This document shows positions 1-6,481 of a DNA stretch of 18,694 nucleotides, piece by piece. A program made the translations under genes and the position numbers. Location: positions 1 through 18,694 of the forward strand of contig CBDUQG010000014.1 in the NCBI GenBank assembly GCA_965369305.1, given 5' to 3'. The first letter of the stretch is position 1. Each line of letters opens with the position of its first letter. The notes under the pieces are model-generated. The model saw only the letters and a program-made list of their open reading frames with translations. It had not been told where the DNA came from and did no database searches. The stretch comes from JAFGTE01 sp965369305 (GTDB taxonomy: Bacteria; Patescibacteriota; Gracilibacteria; UM-FILTER-43-11).

Positions 1-1
1 A

Positions 2-1501
2 AAATTTTTTGCATCCATCTTAGCGTCTCTCTTTCTACTGCCTGGGCTGACCCATGCCGTTGAGTTTAATGTGGATGAAATTCGTCCTATTATTAGTGGT
101 GATGACATTGTTCGGGTGAGTCGTAACATCATCTTTGACGCTTCCTCTACCTTTCTGCTCGATCCGGAGCAGCCGGTCACCTTTCAATGGGATCTGGGGG
201 ATGGCACGACCATATTTGGTGAAGAGGTGGTTCACACTTACAGTAGTCCAGGAGCCTATACAGTTACCTTAACTGTCACTCATGCGGGTCAGGCTGAGGC
301 GATTGCGCGTGACGTTTTTGCCTACAACAAACTCATTTTCCTTCTGACTGACGTGGATGAACGAAAAGAAAATATCCAGAACCTCCAAGAAGATGCTGCC
401 GAAGAAGGTACCTATGTATTCGTGGTTGAAAGCTATGATGCCAATACAGCTTTTCAGTCTGAAGAGGAGCTCTATAGCCAATTGAATGATAATCTTTCCG
501 ACCTCATTAACTCCGATGCGATTGCTATCTGGACGACCCGAGGGAGTGGGATCAATGCTTTGACCCGCCTTTTTCAGCAGGAAGTAGAAAAGGAGGATAG
601 TAGTATCCGCGAAGCCTTATCAAACAAGAGTATTGTGGTGATCACGGAAGAGAATATCAGCACGCTTGGTCGAATCATGCAGGGGAGTTTCAACATTATT
701 CAGCCAAAGCAGATGATCATTACGCGCCAGTACGAACTCAAGAACTTCATCGTCGCTGAATCTGATGAAGTCTTTCTGGAAGATCTGGAAAAGAGTGTGT
801 CTGACTACGGAGTGATCAATGAGGATAGCGGCAGAATCAGCGTCTGGAACTCCATTTCTTACTTGGTGAGCTTCATGATTTCTCAGGGGATTCCAAGTAA
901 CACGATCGTTCTGCTACTCATGCTTCCGATCATTGCGACCATCATTGCCCTTTTGAAGCAGGTTGTAGGAATCACCACATTTGGTCTTTATACGCCTTCT
1001 ATTATTACTCTTTCATTCCTGGCCCTGGGTCTGGAATTCGGACTTATTATCCTGCTCATTATTATCGTGAGTGGAGCAGCAGTGCGCAAGCTTCTTGATC
1101 GCTTCCACCTTCTTCACATACCGCGTATTGCCATCGTGCTGACCTTTTCAACGCTTATTATTCTGCTTACTTTGGCCCTTGGAACTTACCTTGGTATTAG
1201 TAGTGTTGCTACTATTGCTGTTTTCCCGATGCTTATTATGACGACGCTGGCTGAAAAATTTGTGAGTGCCTTAGGTGGTCGTGGTTTTTATGCAGCTTTG
1301 CTTTTGATGATTGAAACCACCATCGTTTCGCTTATTTGTTACTGGGTGGTGGAATGGCATTATCTCCAAAATCTGATTCTTGGTCATCCTGAAATCATCC
1401 TTCTCCTTCTCATTTTCAACTACATTCTTGGACGCTGGACGGGTCTCCGCCTGATGGAATACGTCAGATTTAGAGAAGTGATGAAGCACGCTGAGGAGTA
1501 A
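2..1501 (+). CDS. Exported PKD-domain protein with C-terminal 7TM domain (7TM-transglutaminase/UUP1-like), 5' partial
   Basis: The frame is open to the left edge. Its first window codons read KFFASILASLFLLPGLTHA, the hydrophobic core and cleavage end of a signal peptide, so the true start lies just outside and the GTG at 71 is not the start. Counting from base 2, residues about 30-110 are a PKD (Ig-like) fold with the WDLGDG and HTYSSPGAYTVTLTV motifs. Residues about 110-285 form an alpha/beta region I cannot name. Seven hydrophobic helices follow from about residue 300, with the IPSNTIVLLLMLPIIATIIA and GLYTPSIITLSF stretches typical of the 7TM domain usually fused to an inactive transglutaminase. 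In known clusters such proteins sit beside a glutamate-ligase-like ATP-grasp gene, as here. The outside part is predicted to face the envelope. I see no transglutaminase Cys-His-Asp pattern. Family call is fairly sure; function is unknown. Confidence 0.8.
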   Translation, partial: KFFASILASLFLLPGLTHAVEFNVDEIRPIISGDDIVRVSRNIIFDASSTFLLDPEQPVTFQWDLGDGTTIFGEEVVHTYSSPGAYTVTLTVTHAGQAEAIARDVFAYNKLIFLLTDVDERKENIQNLQEDAAEEGTYVFVVESYDANTAFQSEEELYSQLNDNLSDLINSDAIAIWTTRGSGINALTRLFQQEVEKEDSSIREALSNKSIVVITEENISTLGRIMQGSFNIIQPKQMIITRQYELKNFIVAESDEVFLEDLEKSVSDYGVINEDSGRISVWNSISYLVSFMISQGIPSNTIVLLLMLPIIATIIALLKQVVGITTFGLYTPSIITLSFLALGLEFGLIILLIIIVSGAAVRKLLDRFHLLHIPRIAIVLTFSTLIILLTLALGTYLGISSVATIAVFPMLIMTTLAEKFVSALGGRGFYAALLLMIETTIVSLICYWVVEWHYLQNLILGHPEIILLLLIFNYILGRWTGLRLMEYVRFREVMKHAEE

Positions 1502-1722
1502 ACTCCTCTGAAACCTTTAAAAAAGGTTCAATGCGCTAGTGTTGTTATCTCTAGCTTCACTAATGCGGGTGTACTCAATCTAGGGGTATATCCAAAATAT
1601 CTGATTTCACTCGAACATTTTCTTCGCCCGGCTTCGCCGCTTCCTTCACTGCACATGTCAGCTCAGGGTCGGCCTCGCGGGCTCGCAAAAATGTCTCACT
1701 CAACTAATTGTAATTATGTCCC
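1502..1722. other. 221-base spacer between the 7TM and ATP-grasp genes
   Basis: No credible small gene was found here. It holds a short hairpin just after the stop (7-base arms AACCTTT/AAAGGTT at 1512-1518 and 1522-1528, no T-run, so not a convincing terminator) and the large imperfect palindrome annotated separately. No good -35/-10 pair precedes the next gene, so the two genes may share a transcript. Confidence 0.6.
1615..1694. repeat. Large imperfect GC-rich palindrome (possible interspersed repeat or structured RNA)
   Basis: ACATTTT at 1615-1621 pairs with AAAATGT at 1688-1694, GCCCG at 1626-1630 with CGGGC at 1678-1682, and GCC at 1636-1638 with GGC at 1671-1673. Together they bracket a loop containing the palindrome ACATGT. 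The block is GC-richer than its AT-rich surroundings and does not code. Only one copy is seen in this window. A REP-like or MITE-like element, or a structured leader for the next gene, are the main options. Confidence 0.4.
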
Positions 1723-4083
1723 ATGTGGATGTTCAATAATCCGGGCTTGCTCGGAATCAATGCCAGGAACCTGCTTTATATTAAGCCCTACAACGCTAAA
1801 AAGGCGGTGATGTTGGCTGATAGCAAAATTAAGACCAAGAATTTCCTTTCGGCTCGCGGAGTTCCGGTGGCCAGGCTTTATCATGTTCTTGGGAGCAAGA
1901 AGGAGCTTGCTAATTTTGATTTCAACTCTTTGCCGAACTCCTTTGTGATTAAGCCTAACGCTGGCTATGGTGGGGAGGGAATCATGATTATTAAAGGCAG
2001 AAAGGGGCGCAACTTTGTTAAAGAAAGCGGTTCGATTATTTCCTATGAAGAACTGGATAATCACATCAGTGACATTCTTGATGGTCGTTATTCCATTGCG
2101 GACATCTCTGACTCTGCTCTTTTTGAGCAACGCCTTGAAGCACCAGATTTTTTGAAGAAGATGGCCCATAAAGGACTACCAGACTTTCGAATTGTGGTTC
2201 ACAATCTGATTCCTGTGATGGCTATGCTCAGGCTGCCTACGGAAAAGTCTTCCGGTAAGGCGAACATTCACCTGGGTGGAATTGGTGTAGGGATTGATAT
2301 CTCGAAGGGGGAGCTAACCTTTGCTACCCAGTACGATAAAAAAATCGATAGTATTCCCGGCTTTGGTGATGTGAAAGGAATTAAGATTCCAAATTGGGAA
2401 GAATTCCTACTCATTGCGTCCCGTGTGCAGCAAATTACCAACCTTGGTTTTGCAGCAGTCGATTTAGTGCTAGATCGTAATATGGGCCCTGTACTTCTCG
2501 AAATCAATGCCCGTGCTGGGCTTCAAGTGCAAGTGGCTAATATGGCTCCGCTTCGTCGTCGCCTGGAACGCATTGAGGGGATTAAAGTTACTTCTCCCGA
2601 AAAGGGGGTACGCATTGCGCAGGATATTTTTGGTATCAAGATTGAAATGAAGGATGATATTACTGCTGGAAAGACGGTTGTTGGAACCATGGAGCGTGTT
2701 GAAGTAATCGGAAAAAAGGGAACCTCGAAAATCATTGCCCGAATGGAACCAGAAAATGAAAAATCTGTTCTGGATTCCGAGGTGGCTAAGGAAATTCAAC
2801 TCGAAGACAATGGTAAATGTAAGTTCAGCCTGATGGATCAGAAGGTTATGACGGTGGTTGATACAGCGGATTACTCAGATGAGCCCTACGACATGATCAT
2901 TGGTCAGCGCGATCTTCGTAATTTCCTCATCGATCCAAGTAAGAATGTCCCTGTGGGTGCTGATGACAGCCAGAATGCCGTACCTCATATTGCTCGCGTG
3001 TTTACCGATAAAGACTTCCAACGCATTGATAGCGAACTTTCTGACATCGACAGTAAAATCAAGCTTCTGAATCACATCAAGCCTATCAATCTCAAGGATG
3101 AAAATACAAAGTTCCTGCTCGATCCGAATTATAATCCTCAATTTGAATATAAAATTCTGTCTTTTGATCCCAATAACTTCTACTCGCGCCTCAAACGCCT
3201 GGAGTTTCCTGATTCAGCTATTGGAGAGCTTTGGAAGAAGAAGGCTGATGAAATCACCCGTAAGCTGAGGTTACTTGAGTCCAGAGGTAGTGATGAATTT
3301 ACTCAGCGTTCCATAGATCTCTATGGAGGACCGGATGAAAAACTAGTTCAACAGGCTCTCCATGAAATCAAGTCTATGCCTAAAGAGTTCCCTTCCGGCG
3401 GTAAAACCTATAATTCAAAGGAAGCTGCGAAGCTCTTCGAGAAGGCCATTTCTGATTATGGGCTCAAGGGTTGGCGCGTAAAGCTAAAAGAAGATTTGGT
3501 TTCTGACGCGATTGCCGGCAAAGAAAATACGATTCTCATTCGCCAGGGTGCCACTTTTTCTGAAGACCGTCTCAAGGGAACGATTGCTCATGAAATTGAA
3601 ACTCATGCCTTCACAGCGATGAATGGAGCCTTGCAGCCTTACAAAATTTTTCAACGAGGTCTTGCTGACTATCTAACAACCGAAGAAGGGCTGGCGGTTT
3701 ATAATCAGGAGCAAACAGAGTCCAGCGATACAATCAAAAAATATTGGCCTGCCTCATCCGTTGTGGGGATCAGCGTGGCTATGAAAGGCAGTTTTGTGGA
3801 TGTTTATCAGAAAATCGTGGAGCTCGACTTTGGTGCTGAGCGCGCTTGGCGAGTGGCTCTTAAAGCAAAGCGAGGCCTCAAGGATACGAGTCAGCCTGGT
3901 GCTTTCACCAAGGACTTCGTCTACTATAAGGGCTTCAAGATGATCAAGAAGTTTGTTGACGATGGAGGTGAGCTGAAAGACCTCTACTACGGAAAGACGA
4001 ACATAGAAGATATGGAAATTGTTAAAAAGGTTAAGGGCCTTAAAAGTCCTATGTATTTACCTAGTCACCTTCGGAAGGATTAG
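1723..4083 (+). CDS. Fusion: glutamate-ligase-like ATP-grasp, degenerate retropepsin-like domain, DUF1704/MATCAP-type metallopeptidase
   Basis: The protein has 786 residues. Residues 1-290 match the alpha-L-glutamate ligase-related ATP-grasp group: LGINARNLLYI at the N-terminus, glycine-rich loop KPNAGYGGEG (77-86), metal-binding LLEINARAGLQVQ (258-270). Such enzymes join an amino acid or peptide to a carboxylate through an acyl phosphate. Residues about 318-410 resemble the RimB/COG4067 'ATP-dependent zinc protease' (retropepsin-like) fold, ending in MIIGQRDLRNFLIDP, but where kin have DTG this copy has EPE (342-344), so it is probably inactive. Residues about 430-786 look like DUF1704, the family of the tubulin tyrosine carboxypeptidase MATCAP and bacterial 'QEGLA motif' proteins: HEIETH (623-628, HExxxH) and EEGLAV (654-659) supply likely zinc ligands and catalytic Glu. 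The start fits the family N-terminus; an in-frame stop lies 12 bases upstream. The stop overlaps the convergent queA stop. Domain calls are good; substrate is unknown. Confidence 0.85.
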   Translation: MWMFNNPGLLGINARNLLYIKPYNAKKAVMLADSKIKTKNFLSARGVPVARLYHVLGSKKELANFDFNSLPNSFVIKPNAGYGGEGIMIIKGRKGRNFVKESGSIISYEELDNHISDILDGRYSIADISDSALFEQRLEAPDFLKKMAHKGLPDFRIVVHNLIPVMAMLRLPTEKSSGKANIHLGGIGVGIDISKGELTFATQYDKKIDSIPGFGDVKGIKIPNWEEFLLIASRVQQITNLGFAAVDLVLDRNMGPVLLEINARAGLQVQVANMAPLRRRLERIEGIKVTSPEKGVRIAQDIFGIKIEMKDDITAGKTVVGTMERVEVIGKKGTSKIIARMEPENEKSVLDSEVAKEIQLEDNGKCKFSLMDQKVMTVVDTADYSDEPYDMIIGQRDLRNFLIDPSKNVPVGADDSQNAVPHIARVFTDKDFQRIDSELSDIDSKIKLLNHIKPINLKDENTKFLLDPNYNPQFEYKILSFDPNNFYSRLKRLEFPDSAIGELWKKKADEITRKLRLLESRGSDEFTQRSIDLYGGPDEKLVQQALHEIKSMPKEFPSGGKTYNSKEAAKLFEKAISDYGLKGWRVKLKEDLVSDAIAGKENTILIRQGATFSEDRLKGTIAHEIETHAFTAMNGALQPYKIFQRGLADYLTTEEGLAVYNQEQTESSDTIKKYWPASSVVGISVAMKGSFVDVYQKIVELDFGAERAWRVALKAKRGLKDTSQPGAFTKDFVYYKGFKMIKKFVDDGGELKDLYYGKTNIEDMEIVKKVKGLKSPMYLPSHLRKD

Positions 4084-5093
4084 CGGATGTACATTGAATC
4101 TCCGAAGCTAAAGAAGCGATATTTTTCTTTTTTAGCCTCTTCGTAAGCTTCCAGAATCAGTTCACGGTCAGCAAAAGCACTCACTAACATGAGCAGTGTG
4201 CTTTTTGGCACATGAAAATTGGTGATTAGCTCGTCTACGAATTTCCAGTGGTAGCCGGGGTAGATGAAAATGTCTGTTTCGTTTGTCTGAGCTTCCAGTT
4301 CTCCGTTCTTGCCAGTGCATGATTCAAGTACGCGGACGGATGTTGTTCCAATGGCGATGATTTTTTTACCCTCCGCTTTGGCCTGATTCAGCTTCTTTGC
4401 TGTTTCTTCGGTTAATTCGAACCATTCGCTGTGCATCTGATGCTCAGTGATGTCATCCTTTTTGACTGGCTGGAAGGTTCCTAGCCCAACATGAAGCGTG
4501 ACGAAAGCGGTTTCAATTCCCTTTTCCTTTAGCTCTTCAAAAACCTTGTTTGTGAAATGAAATCCAGCTGTTGGTGCGGCGACAGAGCCTTCATTTTTAG
4601 CATAAACCGTTTGGTATCGCTCAGCATCATCAATTTCTTCCTTTATATATGGTGGCAATGGAGTCTGACCGTGTGATTTGAGATAGTCGTTAAAATCCTC
4701 ACATTCGAATTTGATCCGGCGAAGTCCGTGAGGAGTGATTTCCTCTACTTCAGCCGAGAGCTTTTCATCTATCTCAATTCTTGTTCCCGGCTCAAACTTT
4801 GACCCTGGCCTTACCATGCATTCCCATACAATTTCGCCCACAGGCTTTATCAAAAGTATTTCTGCTTTACCATTTCCCAATTGAAGCTTTAGGCGAGCTG
4901 GGATAACCCTTGATTCATTGAATACCAGGATAGAATTTGGGTCGAGTTGCTCAGGTAATTCAAAAAACTGATGGTGTGACCAAGAGCGTTTGTGCCGGTC
5001 AAGGACCATCAGTTTTGATTGATCTCTTTCTTGGAGCGGTCTTTGAGCAATAAATTCCTTAGGCAGATGGTAATCAAAGTCCGCTAAATTCAT
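4080..5093 (-). CDS. queA: S-adenosylmethionine:tRNA ribosyltransferase-isomerase QueA
   Basis: QueA transfers and isomerises the ribosyl part of SAM onto preQ1 at the wobble position of tRNAs with GUN anticodons, giving epoxyqueuosine in the cytoplasm. The 337-residue length is normal. Family blocks seen in order are the N-terminal FDYHLPKEFIAQRPLQERDQ, LVFNESRVIPARL, AAPTAGFHFT, TLHVGLGTFQPV, GTTSVRVLES, FIYPGYHWKFVDELITNFH and the C-terminal FFSFGDSMYI. The gene follows rplY with an 8-base gap and should be co-transcribed with it. Its TAA shares bases with the TAG of the convergent ATP-grasp gene, leaving no room for a terminator between them. The tRNA-Asp(GUC) in this window would be a possible substrate. 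The start is preceded only by a weak AAAGAAA. Very sure of the call. Confidence 0.97.
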   Translation of the reverse strand: MNLADFDYHLPKEFIAQRPLQERDQSKLMVLDRHKRSWSHHQFFELPEQLDPNSILVFNESRVIPARLKLQLGNGKAEILLIKPVGEIVWECMVRPGSKFEPGTRIEIDEKLSAEVEEITPHGLRRIKFECEDFNDYLKSHGQTPLPPYIKEEIDDAERYQTVYAKNEGSVAAPTAGFHFTNKVFEELKEKGIETAFVTLHVGLGTFQPVKKDDITEHQMHSEWFELTEETAKKLNQAKAEGKKIIAIGTTSVRVLESCTGKNGELEAQTNETDIFIYPGYHWKFVDELITNFHVPKSTLLMLVSAFADRELILEAYEEAKKEKYRFFSFGDSMYIR

Positions 5094-5101
5094 AGATTTC
5101 T

Positions 5102-5788
5102 TTATTCAGAGGCCTCTCCGCCTTCTTCCTTCTTTTCACCACCTTCGGCTGGAGCTTCACCACCTTCAGCAGGTGCTTCTCCTTCAGCTCCTTCTGCGCC
5201 TTCTTCACCTTCAGCAGCAGCTGTTTCCTCTTCTTCAGCACGTGGAGCAGCGACACTGGCAATGCTGATTTCAGGAGCGTCAAGGATAGTTATTTCTTCA
5301 CCCACCTTAATGTCACCAACTGTCAGAGAGGTGTGGAAGTCAACCAGGCTGCTGATATCTACCTCAATTTCATGAGGAAGGTCTTTTGGCAGACATTCAA
5401 TGGAAACCAAGTCTTTGTTGGTCATGAGTGTCCCGGCAAGCTCGCGAACGGCTGGTGCTTCACCCACAAATACAAGAGGGATGTCTGTTGTAATCTTCTG
5501 ACCCTTCTTGATGGCCATTAGGTCTACATGAATGATGTCATCACTCACTGGGTGGTACTGAATTTCATGAGCTAAAGCCTGATATTCCTCCTTCTTTTCG
5601 TCAATCAGGGTGATGATGGTACTTTTACCGGCTTTTTTGTAGGCTCGGCGAAAGTCCTGATACTCAGTGGTGAAGTGCATTGGTTCAACGTCCTTTGAGT
5701 AGTAGACGATTGGGATTTGCCCGTCACGTCTGGCTTCCTTGCTGGAAGCGTACTTTCCTTCAGCAACTTCAATAGTAATTGTTTCCAT
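5102..5788 (-). CDS. rplY: 50S ribosomal protein bL25 (Ctc/TL5 type) with acidic tail
   Basis: The 228-residue protein binds 5S rRNA in the large subunit. The N-terminal domain (about 1-95) has the typical ARRDGQIPIVYYSKD and HEIQYHPVSDDIIHVDLMAI segments. The second TL5/Ctc domain (about 96-185) includes IPLVFVGEAPAVRE, DLPHEIEVDIS and HTSLTVGDI. The last 40 residues are a low-complexity tail of Glu, Gly and Ala, with two near-copies of EAPAEGG, ending in Lys/Glu-rich sequence. Such tails occur in longer L25 proteins, but this one is repetitive. The gene lies 20 bases after the CBS gene and 8 before queA in the same direction. The upstream AAGAAAG is at best a weak ribosome binding site. Confidence 0.95.
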   Translation of the reverse strand: METITIEVAEGKYASSKEARRDGQIPIVYYSKDVEPMHFTTEYQDFRRAYKKAGKSTIITLIDEKKEEYQALAHEIQYHPVSDDIIHVDLMAIKKGQKITTDIPLVFVGEAPAVRELAGTLMTNKDLVSIECLPKDLPHEIEVDISSLVDFHTSLTVGDIKVGEEITILDAPEISIASVAAPRAEEEETAAAEGEEGAEGAEGEAPAEGGEAPAEGGEKKEEGGEASE

Positions 5789-5808
5789 TGTTCTTTCTTA
5801 GATGAGAA

Positions 5809-6276
5809 TTATATAGTTTTTAGCTTGGCAATTTGGTGGACAATGTCACTACGAGTGATGATGCCAACCAGGTCACCCTTATCACCGACTACTGGGAGGC
5901 GGCTGATCTTGTGCTTGTCCATCAGATTGATGGCATCAAGCAGGGTGGCATTGTGCATGATGGTAATGACTTCCTTGGTCATTACTTCCTTGATGATCTC
6001 AGCACAATGCTCTTTCAGACTCTTGTTGAAATCAAGAATGCTATCCAGGTAGACAATGCTACCCAGAATACTAATTGCACGTGGCGTTTCGAGCGTGGTG
6101 AAATGACCAACCAGGTCTGATTCGGTCACAATGCCGATCACGGCGCCGTCCTCGGCAACCACGGGGACGCCTAAGATACCATGTTTATCCATCAAGTTAA
6201 AGACTTTTTTGATGGATTCATCCTCCGAAACAGAGATGACATCTTTCGTCATGAATTCGGACACGGGTTTTTGCAT
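5809..6276 (-). CDS. Tandem CBS-domain protein
   Basis: The protein has 155 residues from the chosen ATG. It consists almost wholly of two CBS motifs forming one Bateman module: first from VSEFMTKDVISV (5-16) through GVPVV to IVTESDL (49-55), second from IIKEVMTKEVITI (94-106) through RLPVV to IITRSDI (139-145). Such modules bind adenosine nucleotides or SAM and usually regulate a partner; no enzyme domain is attached. The start at 6276 has GGAG six bases upstream, one of the few good sites in the window. The ATG at 6288 (four residues longer) is possible. A longer frame up to 6390 runs into tRNA-Leu and is not a real start. The gene follows the tRNA, so the tRNA promoter may drive both. Confidence 0.88.
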   Translation of the reverse strand: MQKPVSEFMTKDVISVSEDESIKKVFNLMDKHGILGVPVVAEDGAVIGIVTESDLVGHFTTLETPRAISILGSIVYLDSILDFNKSLKEHCAEIIKEVMTKEVITIMHNATLLDAINLMDKHKISRLPVVGDKGDLVGIITRSDIVHQIAKLKTI

Positions 6277-6311
6277 GATTTTCTCCATTTTTTCCCTTAT
6301 TTTAGAGGATA

Positions 6312-6396
6312 TGGTGCCTGGAGAGGGACTTGAACCCTCACTCCCGAGGGAAAGAGATTTTAAGTCTCTCGTGTCTACCAATTCCACCATCCAGGC
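6312..6396 (-). tRNA. tRNA-Leu(UAA), CCA encoded
   Basis: The minus strand folds as a class II tRNA. The acceptor GCCTGG pairs with CCAGGC and is followed by discriminator A and an encoded CCA (6314-6312). The D-arm contains TGGTAGACAC. The anticodon stem AGAGA/TCTCT holds loop CTTAAAA with anticodon TAA. A long variable arm (CCCTCGGGAG region) and the T-arm GAGGGTTCAAGTCCCTC complete the cloverleaf. It is first in the run tRNA-Leu, CBS, rplY, queA. Confidence 0.97.
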
Positions 6397-6419
6397 TCGG
6401 TTGCCTTACAGGCTCAAGT

Positions 6420-6448
6420 ATTTTAGTGAATTTTTGGCCTTGAAGCAA
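6420..6448 (-). promoter_or_regulatory. Promoter for tRNA-Leu and downstream genes
   Basis: On the minus strand, TTGCTT (6448-6443) and TAAAAT (6425-6420) are spaced by exactly 17 bases. The predicted start near 6413 leaves a leader of about 16 bases before the tRNA. No terminator is visible between the tRNA and the CBS gene, so it may feed the CBS-rplY-queA run too. Inferred from sequence only. Confidence 0.65.
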
Positions 6449-6463
6449 TCTTTATTATATAAT
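6434..6463 (+). promoter_or_regulatory. Promoter for holB, interleaved with the tRNA-Leu promoter
   Basis: TATAAT at 6458-6463 is a perfect -10. TTGGCC at 6434-6439 is a 4/6 match to -35 with an 18-base spacer. The predicted start near 6470 leaves about 12 bases before the holB ATG. The -35 of the opposing tRNA-Leu promoter (6443-6448) lies within this spacer, so both polymerases cannot bind together. Confidence 0.5.
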
Positions 6464-6481
6464 TAGACCTCTTTTACGATC

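Noticed and set aside
71..73. GTG at 71 as the start of the first gene
   Set aside because: The same frame continues upstream to the window edge and encodes a clear signal peptide, so the start is outside the window.
1512..1528. Hairpin after the first gene as an intrinsic terminator
   Set aside because: The stem is AT-rich and no T-run follows.
6277..6390. N-terminal extension of the CBS protein beginning MVELVDTRDLKSL
   Set aside because: This is a translation of the tRNA-Leu gene; the ATG at 6276 (or 6288) gives the proper CBS protein.
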